41,623 bases of DNA from Ignavibacteriota bacterium (GTDB taxonomy: Bacteria > Bacteroidota > Ignavibacteria > UBA10030 > SZUA-254), in contig JACQVI010000105.1 in the NCBI GenBank assembly GCA_016209795.1, positions 1 through 41,623 on the forward strand. Reading direction: 5' to 3'. Each line of letters starts with the position of its first letter. Position 1 is the stretch's first letter. Under the pieces are notes generated by a model, which searched no databases, had not been told where the DNA came from, and saw only the letters and a program-made list of their open reading frames with translations. Positions 9,148 through 19,516 of the stretch are shown here, piece by piece. The position numbers and the translations under genes are program-made.

Positions 9148-9522
9148 ATGAAGGATAACAGAACGGAAATTTTCCAAACCATCAAGCGTCTCCTCAAGGA
9201 GTACGAGCCGCCGCTTGTGGCAAAGAGCGACTTTGACTCACGGTATGAATTGTACTCGCCGAAAGGGGTGATAATAGCTGGGAGAAAGAAGAGCGAAGTC
9301 TGGTTCGCTGGCTTGATCATCCAGAGCAACTACGTCGGCTTCTACTTCATGCCCGTTTATACCAACACCGAGCTGAAACAAGTGTTCAAGAAAGAACTCC
9401 TCTCAACCCTGAAAGGAAAGTCATGTTTCCACATCAAGACGTTGGATGCCAACCTGACGAAGCAAATCAAAGAAGCCATTGAGCACGGGTACAAGCTGTA
9501 CAAGAAACGAGGGTGGATTTAA
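9148..9522 (+). CDS. DUF1801/YdhG-like hypothetical protein
   Basis: 124 aa; small conserved fold with SDFDSRYELYSPKG...VWFAGLIIQSNYVGFYFMPVY...LKGKSCFHIKTLD; family assignment by pattern. Confidence 0.55.
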   Translation: MKDNRTEIFQTIKRLLKEYEPPLVAKSDFDSRYELYSPKGVIIAGRKKSEVWFAGLIIQSNYVGFYFMPVYTNTELKQVFKKELLSTLKGKSCFHIKTLDANLTKQIKEAIEHGYKLYKKRGWI

Positions 9523-9567
9523 ACGTGAGACGGACCTCAGGGTGAGTCGCGCCTGGCTTAAGACTGT

Positions 9568-9596
9568 TTGATTTTCGCGGATGTGTCATGTATATT
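9568..9596 (+). promoter_or_regulatory. Sigma70-type promoter upstream of the M1 peptidase
   Basis: TTGATT (9568-9573), 17-bp spacer, TATATT (9591-9596); extended similarity to the 9010 promoter. Confidence 0.6.
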
Positions 9597-9666
9597 GTTG
9601 ATACGGAATAGAAACTAAGAAAAGTTATGAGACGTCACTTTACAGTTGACAAGGAGACTTTCTAAC

Positions 9667-12006
9667 TTGAGACAGTTCACGTTGATAACACTTTTCATTG
9701 CATTCTTATACTTCAGTACAGTATGTGCACAGCAACTTGATATCCCCACACTATACGATTCACTCTCTCATCCAATTCTTGATGAAAACGCAGCAGCATT
9801 ATTAACTAACCACCTTATCATCAGAGGAAGACAGGAAATTGCTTTTACGAACGGAATGCTTCGTCTTGTGGTACCAGTGAAAGGAAATGTTTTTGGAGCT
9901 GTCTATACAGGGCATGGTACATTTACACTATCACCTGCAACTCCTCTGGAGAAATCTGAGTTCGAGCGGCAAACTTTCTTGAAGTTACAAGATGGAAAAT
10001 ACATCTTCACCTTTGATCGGGCAGTGCTCTGGTTTCATGACACGCTGTTCCATGAACTTGGGCAAGGCATCCGCTACGAGCGAAAGGATATTGATCGAAA
10101 GGAACGGGAAGCTCTTGAACGCAGCTTGAGATATTGCACCGACAAAGTCAATGACAATGTACTTTACCACCTCATGACAGAAATGCTTGAGCAGGATCCA
10201 AAGCCATATCTGTTTGCGCATTTCTTTCTGCCTGAGAAAAATGAGATTTTTTTTAGCCATGACTTGCGCCGCTTTGAAGAAATAACTATTTACAAACCAC
10301 CATTTGAAGCAATTACTGGTTCGGTGTACTGGCTTCAGATGGTCAATTCCTTTCATCTCCTTGAAGAATATTCTTCAGCGACAGAGTATGAGCTTGCAGG
10401 TGAGAAAAAACAGCGGTACGATTTTCTAAGCAATACTATCATCTTATCTATTGAAAAAGGAGGAAAAACACGTGGACGTGCAAATGTTCACCTCCGCGCC
10501 ATTACTCCCTATCATTCTACTCTTACATTTATGCTAGATCCGAAACTGAGCATTGATTCTATTACTACCCCTGCTGGCGATCATGTCATCTTTCATCGAA
10601 ATGAGGAAGCTTGGGAGGGATTTCTCCAACTTCCTCAACAAGATTCTCTCGATTACTTTCTTAACTTCTCATACTCAGGTAATTTTCTCAAGCCATATAT
10701 CGGGGGTGTGTTCAGAGTACGCGAAGGCTCCTACGAAGCGCGTGATCAATTTTATGACACCCGAAAGGTAACTGGAAGTTTCTATGAACTCTCATCTTCA
10801 ACCGGGTGGTATCCAAGTCAAACACACATCGATCGAATGTTATTTGATATAACTTATCGTGTACCATCCGACATGCAACTTGTTTCTGCTGGTAGGAAAC
10901 TAAGTGAAACTACTGAACTAGGGCAGTGCGTTCTTCGCTACGTCATCAAAGAGCCGTCAATCAACGCATCGTTTAGCCTCGGCTTTTACAAGCCAAAAAC
11001 TTTTCATTTTAGCAACGATGAACCCCCCGTAACGATATATGATATCGAAGGAGGTGACCCGGAAGAGGTAGCAAAAGATCTGCATCAGTGCTACAGGCTT
11101 TACAAACATCTCTTTGGTAATACACTTGACGCCGAGCTAAAAATCGCTGCTGGGCCAAAACATCATGGAGAAGCATTTCAAGAATTTCTTCATCTGCCAT
11201 GGTTTGAAGAGTATGTTAGGAAGAAAAACTCACGTATCCCACTCGGTCGTGCACATGAAGTGGCTCACACTTGGTGGGGACATGGTGTGGGCGCGGAGAG
11301 TTATCATGATTGGTGGCTTGGAGAAGCATTTGCTCAGTATTCTGCTCTACTTTATGCACCGTTCATCCTAAAGACTGACGATCCATTTTTTGAAAAGTTG
11401 AAGGAATGGAAGCAAAAAGTCATTGGAGTTCGGCAATTTGCACTAGGCTCAGGCCCAGTACTGGGCTCTATCTGGCTTGGCTACCGAGCTTCATCGGCAC
11501 AGACTCCTAGTGATTATTCTCTATCTACCTATTTGAAAGGTGCCTGGGTGCTACACATGCTTCGCATGATGATGCTTGATCTTGCCACACTTAAAGAAGA
11601 TGCTTTCAAATCGATGATGGCAGAGTTCTATCAAACATATCGCGGCAAGGATGCATCGACAGACGATTTTCGAAAGATTGTGGAAAAGTATTTCCGCGCC
11701 GATATGCATTGGTTCTTTGATCAGTGGGTGTATGGGGCAGAAATTCCTACACTCAAGTGCAGCCGATCCATTACCAAAAAACCGAATGGAAAGTATTCTG
11801 TCTCGCTAACAATTGAGCAAAAAGATGTATCTAAACCATTCATACTTTATCTGCCTTTCGAGTTGAAATACAAGAATGGCACTACTGCACGGGCACGGTT
11901 ACTTATTGATCAGCAAAAAAAAGATTTCAACTATGAGCTTGATCAAGAACCTGAAAAGATAACGTTCAACATTATGGAATCCGTGCTCTGTACAATTGAG
12001 GACTGA
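9667..12006 (+). CDS. M1-family zinc metallopeptidase (secreted)
   Basis: HEVAHTWWG HExxH motif then WWLGEAFAQYSALL; DMHWFFDQWVYG. TTG start at 9667 with upstream AAGGAG and signal peptide MRQFTLITLFIAFLYFSTVCAQ. Confidence 0.85.
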   Translation: MRQFTLITLFIAFLYFSTVCAQQLDIPTLYDSLSHPILDENAAALLTNHLIIRGRQEIAFTNGMLRLVVPVKGNVFGAVYTGHGTFTLSPATPLEKSEFERQTFLKLQDGKYIFTFDRAVLWFHDTLFHELGQGIRYERKDIDRKEREALERSLRYCTDKVNDNVLYHLMTEMLEQDPKPYLFAHFFLPEKNEIFFSHDLRRFEEITIYKPPFEAITGSVYWLQMVNSFHLLEEYSSATEYELAGEKKQRYDFLSNTIILSIEKGGKTRGRANVHLRAITPYHSTLTFMLDPKLSIDSITTPAGDHVIFHRNEEAWEGFLQLPQQDSLDYFLNFSYSGNFLKPYIGGVFRVREGSYEARDQFYDTRKVTGSFYELSSSTGWYPSQTHIDRMLFDITYRVPSDMQLVSAGRKLSETTELGQCVLRYVIKEPSINASFSLGFYKPKTFHFSNDEPPVTIYDIEGGDPEEVAKDLHQCYRLYKHLFGNTLDAELKIAAGPKHHGEAFQEFLHLPWFEEYVRKKNSRIPLGRAHEVAHTWWGHGVGAESYHDWWLGEAFAQYSALLYAPFILKTDDPFFEKLKEWKQKVIGVRQFALGSGPVLGSIWLGYRASSAQTPSDYSLSTYLKGAWVLHMLRMMMLDLATLKEDAFKSMMAEFYQTYRGKDASTDDFRKIVEKYFRADMHWFFDQWVYGAEIPTLKCSRSITKKPNGKYSVSLTIEQKDVSKPFILYLPFELKYKNGTTARARLLIDQQKKDFNYELDQEPEKITFNIMESVLCTIED

Positions 12007-12122
12007 GAATTAGAAATGTGCAATGTCTGTCCAGCGTAGCAACCCGCGTTGGACAAGGTGCATCGCATGTTTCCTCCGCTTTCCCTTTTTCCCATGATCT
12101 TCGTATCTTAGCTCGTGTCATG

Positions 12123-12175
12123 AATCCCACCCCTTTTTCCCTCCCTTTAATAAAGGGAGGGATATGGGAGGGATT
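12123..12175. repeat. Nested palindromic intergenic element (copy 2)
   Basis: Perfect 12-bp inner stem tccctcccttta(12138-12149)/taaagggaggga(12151-12162); outer aatcccacccc/tgggagggatt. Confidence 0.65.
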
Positions 12176-12191
12176 TTCAAGGACTGCACTA

Positions 12192-14045
12192 ATGAATCCA
12201 TCATCAAGAAAAACACTGCTTCTCGTCTACGACGGCGATTGCAGCTTCTGCCGTCTCTGGATCGAGCGATGGAAACAGATCACCGGTGACAGGGTTGCCT
12301 ACGAACCGTATCAAGAGGCTGCACAGCATCTTCCAGACATTCCTGTTGAGGAATTCAAACGCTCCGTTCAGCTCATCACGAAAGATGGCGAAAGATTCAA
12401 CGGCGCAGAGGCTGTGTTTCGTTCGCTTGCACTCGTCCCTAGTAAGCGCTGGATGCTGTGGGTATACCAGCACTTGCCCGGCGGTGCGTTTGTCTCAGAA
12501 TCGTTTTATCGTTTTGTTGCAAAGCATCGCAGCGGTCTCTATAAACTCACTCGCTTTTTCTGGGGTAAAAATCTTCAGCTGCCAACCTACGTCCTCACCC
12601 GGTGGCTTTTCCTTCGATGTATTGGACTCATCTATCTTATTGCCTTTGCCTCGTACGCCTCACAACTTCTTGGCTTGATCGGAAGTAATGGAATTCTTCC
12701 TGCACAGCAGTATCTTCAGCTCATTCGCGAGAATGTTGGTACTGTGCGTTTCTGGCAGTTCCCTACGCTTGCCTGGCTCAGCACAAGTGATACTTCTCTC
12801 CAGGTTCTCTGCTGGGCTGGTGTGGGACTTTCGCTCCTTCTCATCGCTGGAATCTGGGCAAGGGTTGTTGCAGCACTGCTGTGGGTTTTATATTTGTCTC
12901 TCTATGTCGTTGGGCAAACATTCTTATCGTTTCAGTGGGACATTCTGCTGCTCGAAACCGGCTTCCTGACAATTTTCTTTGCACCAGGACAATTCCTCCC
13001 AAAGCTTGCTCGTGAGCGACTGCCATCCAAAACACTGCTCTGGCTGTTTCGTCTGTTACTGTTCCGATTGATGTTCTTCTCAGGCTACGTGAAGCTTGCC
13101 ACCAACGACCACTTCTGGCTTGATCTCACAGCACTTACCGTTCATTACGAAACACAGTGCATTCCTACTCCAATCGCTTGGTATGCGCACCAGCTTCCTC
13201 TCTGGTTTCAGAAGTTCTCCTGCGGCACCATGTTCGCAATCGAACTGGTAATTCCATTCCTCATTTTTGCTCCGCGGCGTTTGAAATTCTCCGGAGCCTG
13301 GACAATCATCTTTTTCATGCTTCTTATCATATTGACGGGCAACTACAACTTTTTCAATCTTCTTACCATTGCATTGTGTGTATTGCTTCTCGATGATACG
13401 GCTCTGAAGCGATTTCTCCCGAAGAAGTTAGTGGAGATAATCGCATTTGTTAATTCTGCTGTGACAATGAGGCGGGTCAAGCGGATAGCTTTTGCTCTGT
13501 TTGCTACTATCATCGTATATTTGAACATCGTGCAGTGGATTGCACTATTTGTGGAGTGGAAAGATATGCCAAAGCCCATTGTCGCACTTGAGCGCTGGGT
13601 AACACCTTTCAATCTCGTCAACCATTATGGCTTGTTCAGAGTTATGACAAACCCACGCTACGAGATTATTATCGAGGGAAGCAACAATGGGAGGACATGG
13701 CTTGCGTATGAGTTCAAATACAAGCCGGGCGATGTGAAGCGAGCACCGCCGTGGGTTGAGCCACACCAACCTCGCCTCGACTGGCAGATGTGGTTTGCTG
13801 CATTAGGAAGCTACCAGCAAAACCAGTGGTTTGTCAATTTCTGTGTGCGATTGCTGCAAGGCTCAGAGGATGTGATTGATCTGATTGAGAAGAATCCATT
13901 TCCGAATAATCCGCCTCGCTCAGTTCGCGCGCTATTGTATGAGTATCACTTTACTGATTTCACAAGAAGGCAAAACACAGGAGAATGGTGGAGACGGGAT
14001 TTGAAGGGCTTGTACATGCCAGCGATTTCTCTAAGGATGGAGTGA
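12192..14045 (+). CDS. DCC-type thiol-disulfide domain fused to a lipase maturation factor (LMF1)-like membrane protein
   Basis: N-term LLLVYDGDCSFCRLWIERWKQITGD (DCC, CxxC-type); C-term polytopic region with GLFRVMTNPRYEIIIEGSNNGRTWLAYEFKYKPGDVKRAPPWVEPHQPRLDWQMWFAAL (LMF-like). Start refined to 12192; the ORF-track N-terminus is read from the palindromic element. Confidence 0.85.
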   Translation: MNPSSRKTLLLVYDGDCSFCRLWIERWKQITGDRVAYEPYQEAAQHLPDIPVEEFKRSVQLITKDGERFNGAEAVFRSLALVPSKRWMLWVYQHLPGGAFVSESFYRFVAKHRSGLYKLTRFFWGKNLQLPTYVLTRWLFLRCIGLIYLIAFASYASQLLGLIGSNGILPAQQYLQLIRENVGTVRFWQFPTLAWLSTSDTSLQVLCWAGVGLSLLLIAGIWARVVAALLWVLYLSLYVVGQTFLSFQWDILLLETGFLTIFFAPGQFLPKLARERLPSKTLLWLFRLLLFRLMFFSGYVKLATNDHFWLDLTALTVHYETQCIPTPIAWYAHQLPLWFQKFSCGTMFAIELVIPFLIFAPRRLKFSGAWTIIFFMLLIILTGNYNFFNLLTIALCVLLLDDTALKRFLPKKLVEIIAFVNSAVTMRRVKRIAFALFATIIVYLNIVQWIALFVEWKDMPKPIVALERWVTPFNLVNHYGLFRVMTNPRYEIIIEGSNNGRTWLAYEFKYKPGDVKRAPPWVEPHQPRLDWQMWFAALGSYQQNQWFVNFCVRLLQGSEDVIDLIEKNPFPNNPPRSVRALLYEYHFTDFTRRQNTGEWWRRDLKGLYMPAISLRME

Positions 14046-14067
14046 CATTTGCTCAAAAGTGAAAGGA

Positions 14068-15384
<1,317 letters not shown>

Positions 15385-15428
15385 AGAAGTTCCCTTTCAA
15401 AATTACTAAATTCCTATGGCAAAACCTC

Positions 15429-15537
15429 TATGACCTCACCTATCATCCTCCCCTAAGTAAGAGAAGCTGGAATGGCTCAAATGATGGAAGACAATTCCTG
15501 TCCCTCTTCTTATGAAGAGGGGTATGGGGAGGTCATA
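15429..15537. repeat. MITE-like nested inverted-repeat element (copy 3)
   Basis: Terminal tatgacctcacc(15429-15440)/ggggaggtcata(15526-15537), 11 of 12 paired; inner stem ccctcttc-ttat-gaagaggg. Confidence 0.6.
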
Positions 15538-15554
15538 AAAAGTATTTGTATACC

Positions 15555-16232
15555 TTATAACAGAATACATTTGATTTCCTGAAATTTACTGATCGTATAA
15601 TCCGCCGCATCGGTCGATGATGGTTCTGACCAACTTTTTCCCTTGAGCCAGATCGTTGTGCAGCCAAGCTGTTTCGCTGGAACGATGTCATTTTCATATG
15701 AGTCGCCAACAACCCATGCATTTTCAGGTGTAACACTCAAATTCTTGAGTGCAAGCGACCAGATAGCCGGATCGGGCTTTCGCAACCCAACAACTGCTGA
15801 ATCTATCAAAGTGTCGAAGTATTTCACCAACCCAAGCTCTGAACAAACTTTGTTTAGGTTGCCATAGAAGTTGGATACGAGCGCTAATGTATAGCGAGGC
15901 TTCAATTCGTCCAAGACGAGACAAACTCGTTGAACAATCAGTCGTACGTCACGCAAACAAGCATCAGCCATTTCTTCTACTAATCCATCCATCGCACCCA
16001 CATCAAGCATCTTAAACTGTATGGTTAATTGCCTTTTCACCGTTTCCTTGAAGCTCATCTCGGTAATCTGAGGTTCAAGCCCAACTTGCTTATCCGATTC
16101 CAAGAATGCTGGCTCGTAGATGTTCTTGTCGACTTTTACACCAAAACGCTCATACAGTTCCCAGAGCTTCTCGCTCCAGTGAACGCCATCGGTATCGATG
16201 GTACCGCCAAAGTCAAATAATACTGCTTTCAT
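15555..16232 (-). CDS. HAD-superfamily hydrolase
   Basis: MKAVLFDFGGTIDTDG (motif I), LVSNFYG (motif II), RKPDPAIW (motif III), VGDSYENDI (motif IV). Confidence 0.9.
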   Translation of the reverse strand: MKAVLFDFGGTIDTDGVHWSEKLWELYERFGVKVDKNIYEPAFLESDKQVGLEPQITEMSFKETVKRQLTIQFKMLDVGAMDGLVEEMADACLRDVRLIVQRVCLVLDELKPRYTLALVSNFYGNLNKVCSELGLVKYFDTLIDSAVVGLRKPDPAIWSLALKNLSVTPENAWVVGDSYENDIVPAKQLGCTTIWLKGKSWSEPSSTDAADYTISKFQEIKCILL

Positions 16233-17245
16233 CCAACATCTATCATCGCATTTTTCTCAGACGCCTTATAACTCAAATCCAGCATCTTCATTACATTGAA
16301 CGCTTCACATAGAAAATCATCTGAGGTATTCTGCTCTTCAATACGCTTCACGAATTCTTTGATGAGTGCTGCATACCAGCTCACATACTGATTCTTATCA
16401 GACACATCAGGCATAGGAATTTCTTGTGTACCAGCTGAGTTTGAGAAAAGAAGTGCTTTCTCGTTGTAAAAGAGCGAGCCTTCCGTACCAACTATGTGCA
16501 GACTGTTCGCCCGCTGGTTCGCCGCCCATGTGAGATTCACCTGCATCAGCGTTTGATCATACTCGAGTGTGACAAGTGCCGTATCCTCGACATCATAGTC
16601 AACGTGTTTCAACGTGCGAAGCACAGAAAATACTCTCTTTGGAACGCCGAAGAAATACTGTGCAAGGTAAAAATAGTGCGCACCGGTATCAACCAAAATT
16701 CCCCCGCCGCTATGGTTCCGCTTCGTCCGCCAATCAGGACTCCATGCCGTCGTCCCTGAATCAGCATGAAGGCGAAAGACGTTGAATTGTGCAAGCGTCG
16801 CCGTTCCCAATTTTTTCGACGCGATAAACTCATGAATTGTCTTCCAGAGCGGAGAGTATTTGTACTGATGACACGGCACAAACACAATGTGACTCTCGCG
16901 GACGAGTTTAACAAGCCCCGATGCTTTCGCATAAGTCTCCGTCAAAGGTTTTTCGCATAGGATATGAATACCTTTCGTGGCACATCGTTGGATGTAGTCG
17001 GCATGCGTATGTGGAGGTGTACAGATATCAACAAAGTCGAGTCGCTCGTTTTCCAACATTGATAGAAAGTCGGTGTAGAACTTTGCTTCGGGGAAATATT
17101 GCCTCAGAAGCTCACGGTTTTGTCCAACAACATCCATCACAGAAGCGATCTGAACCTTAGAGCGAAGGACTTCATCGCTGAGATATGCAAGGACATGCCC
17201 CCGCACGGCAATATTGCCGAATCCTATTATTGCTCCCTTTAACAT
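16229..17245 (-). CDS. Gfo/Idh/MocA-family oxidoreductase
   Basis: MLKGAIIGFGNIAVRGH NAD-binding motif, DFVDICTPPHTHADYIQRCATKGIHILCEKPLTET. Start refined to 17245 (TAATG overlap with the upstream gene). Confidence 0.92.
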   Translation of the reverse strand: MLKGAIIGFGNIAVRGHVLAYLSDEVLRSKVQIASVMDVVGQNRELLRQYFPEAKFYTDFLSMLENERLDFVDICTPPHTHADYIQRCATKGIHILCEKPLTETYAKASGLVKLVRESHIVFVPCHQYKYSPLWKTIHEFIASKKLGTATLAQFNVFRLHADSGTTAWSPDWRTKRNHSGGGILVDTGAHYFYLAQYFFGVPKRVFSVLRTLKHVDYDVEDTALVTLEYDQTLMQVNLTWAANQRANSLHIVGTEGSLFYNEKALLFSNSAGTQEIPMPDVSDKNQYVSWYAALIKEFVKRIEEQNTSDDFLCEAFNVMKMLDLSYKASEKNAMIDVG

Positions 17246-18183
17246 TATGCTAACACCTTTCCCGAAGGGATGAATTTCCACTGTTCGTCAATCTGCTGGA
17301 GAAGCTGCGCGCTGAGTTTTTCCTGATGCGTAGTGACAAGCACCATGACCAAATTGATGCCGATAACCTCAACAGCGAAATAGAACGGCACAACATCCAG
17401 AAGAACACAGATCGCCATAACGATCATACGTGTGTTTGTTGTCAGGATTGCGTAGTATTTCATAAGCGGCTTGTTCATTTTGCGATACGCATCAGCAAAC
17501 CATTGCGGAATGTTTACGCCAAACTCTAGATCAACACGCTTGCGGAGCCTTTGGAAGTTTTTGGAAAATGCTTCTTGCTCAACCGTGTAGTTGAGGTATA
17601 CACGTAGGAGAATTTTTCGTATCGGATGTTTGAAAAACGACGTTGCAAGATATTCTGCCCGGATTTCATCTGCACCCTCAAGCTCAGATTTTGCTGGATC
17701 GACAACAAATTTAAGATAGGCATTACGATAATAATCGGCGAGTGCGCTTTGAATTGAATGACTAACACCTCCAGCCAGCGTCAACAGAAAAAACAGGGAC
17801 CAGGGGAAATCGTACGTCACTGCCATCCGAGCAAACAGATGGAGGTAAATGCTTATGAACATAATGTTGCCTCCGAGTCCATCGAGGATTCGTCCGATCT
17901 TCGAGCGATGATTGGTCATGCGAGCAAGCTGTCCATCGACACTATCGAGTGTATCTGCGATGACCCAGAGGATAATGCCATAGAGGTTCAGCGTGATGTC
18001 CCTATAATAGAGAAGGTGCCCACACGTCACACCAATGAAGATACTGACGATTGTGACAATGTTTGGTGTAATGCCAAGCCTTTGACAGCCCAAAGCTATG
18101 GCATAGCCAAGCGGACGATAGAAGTAAATATCAATCGTCTCTTCGACATCGCGCGCTTTATAAGTTTCTTCGATCCGCGACAT
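17245..18183 (-). CDS. CDP-alcohol phosphatidyltransferase family protein (paralog 1)
   Basis: DSVDGQLARMTNHRSKIGRILDGLGG matches DxxDGxxAR-x8-GxxxDxxx(D) except that the last Asp is Gly; several TM segments. Confidence 0.88.
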   Translation of the reverse strand: MSRIEETYKARDVEETIDIYFYRPLGYAIALGCQRLGITPNIVTIVSIFIGVTCGHLLYYRDITLNLYGIILWVIADTLDSVDGQLARMTNHRSKIGRILDGLGGNIMFISIYLHLFARMAVTYDFPWSLFFLLTLAGGVSHSIQSALADYYRNAYLKFVVDPAKSELEGADEIRAEYLATSFFKHPIRKILLRVYLNYTVEQEAFSKNFQRLRKRVDLEFGVNIPQWFADAYRKMNKPLMKYYAILTTNTRMIVMAICVLLDVVPFYFAVEVIGINLVMVLVTTHQEKLSAQLLQQIDEQWKFIPSGKVLA

Positions 18184-19516
18184 GAGTAAAAGCTACTTCC
18201 ATGATTTCTATGCCTTCCTCAGCTGTTGCCTCGTCAATAATCAGTGGTGGATTGATACGAATATCGGGATTATATCCCATCACGATCAAGCCACGCTTCA
18301 GGCATTCTTTAAAAAACAATTTGCACGTTTCCTTGTCAAGTTTTTCCTTCGTCTGTTTATTCTTAACAAGCTCCACACCGATCAGCAAGCCTCTGCCGCG
18401 GACATCGCCGACAAACGAAAATTTTTCTTTGAACGCCATCAATTTATTCAGCATGAAGGCACCAACACGTGCAGAGTTTTCCACCAATCCTTCATCGATG
18501 ATCGTCTTGACAGTTGCATAGGCTGCGGCAGCTGCAAGTGGATTACCACCGTAACTGGATGAACTGCCGCTTGGATTGGCAAATGGTTTTGAAAAAATAA
18601 CCTCATCACGTGACATCAGCCCTGTCATTGGATACCCACCCCCAAAACTCTTGCCAATGGTAATGATATCCGGTACGATGCCATCATGCTGGCAACCAAA
18701 CATCTTTCCCGTTCTCCCAAAGCCTGTGATCATCTCGTCCACAATCAACAATGCCCCGATTTCGTCAGCAACACGACGGATTTCTTTGAGATAACCAGCA
18801 GGAGGAACGAGATTACCATTTGTTCCTTGAATTGGCTCGACGATGATTGCCGCGATGTTGTTGGTTGTCTCGAGCTGTATTTTCTGTTTAATAAAGTCAA
18901 CACATGCCCATTCACATTCAGGGAATGTATGGTTCAGTGGGCATCGTCGGCAATTTGCGTACGGAGTATTGTAGACTCCAAATGGTAAGGGTCCTAGCTG
19001 ATGTTTAAAATCGTCTCCGATTAGTCCAAGAACACCGAGCGTTTTTCCATGAAATCCTCCCCAGAAGCCAATGACTTCTGATTTCTTGGTGTATGATTTT
19101 GCAAGTCTCAGTGCCGCTTCGACTGCCTCAGCGCCGCCGCTATAATATTGAGTGCGTCTCAAATCACCTACAGCATTCTCAGCGAGGAGTTTTGAAAGCT
19201 CAGCGCGAACTTTTGTTGCAAAGCTGCCAACATGAATTTTCGCAACCTGTTCCTGAATCGCTCTTACGTACTTAGGGTGATTGTATCCCAAACTTGAAAC
19301 GGCCACTCCTGCAAAGAAATCGATGTATCGATTGCCGTCAACATCTTGAACAACACAGCCTTCACCTTTCTCCAGGACAATCTGAGAGAGCGTAGCAATT
19401 GTCTGAATGCCCGGAGAAATATACTGCTGTTCGAGGTTGAAGATCTCTCTCGACTTTGGTCCCGGTACCTCTGTTCGGACAACTGCTTTTTTAGCCACTG
19501 GTTCCTGAAGTAACAT
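18158..19516 (-). CDS. Class-III PLP-dependent aminotransferase (GabT/ArgD-like)
   Basis: GNRYIDFFAGVAVSSLGYNHPKYV, YYSGGAEAVEAALRLAK, GFHGKTLG, LIVDEMITGFGRTGKMFGCQHDGIVPDIITIGKSFGGGYP (PLP Lys). Confidence 0.93.
   Translation of the reverse strand: MLLQEPVAKKAVVRTEVPGPKSREIFNLEQQYISPGIQTIATLSQIVLEKGEGCVVQDVDGNRYIDFFAGVAVSSLGYNHPKYVRAIQEQVAKIHVGSFATKVRAELSKLLAENAVGDLRRTQYYSGGAEAVEAALRLAKSYTKKSEVIGFWGGFHGKTLGVLGLIGDDFKHQLGPLPFGVYNTPYANCRRCPLNHTFPECEWACVDFIKQKIQLETTNNIAAIIVEPIQGTNGNLVPPAGYLKEIRRVADEIGALLIVDEMITGFGRTGKMFGCQHDGIVPDIITIGKSFGGGYPMTGLMSRDEVIFSKPFANPSGSSSSYGGNPLAAAAAYATVKTIIDEGLVENSARVGAFMLNKLMAFKEKFSFVGDVRGRGLLIGVELVKNKQTKEKLDKETCKLFFKECLKRGLIVMGYNPDIRINPPLIIDEATAEEGIEIMEVAFTHVADRRNL

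Noticed and set aside
12018-12191. N-terminal extension of the 675-aa ORF
   Set aside because: The extra residues (including PLIKGGIWEG) are read from the palindromic intergenic repeat; the DCC domain begins right after the ATG at 12192.
18182-18562. 126-aa and 106-aa plus-strand ORFs
   Set aside because: Antisense to the class-III aminotransferase, mutually overlapping, no supporting signal.
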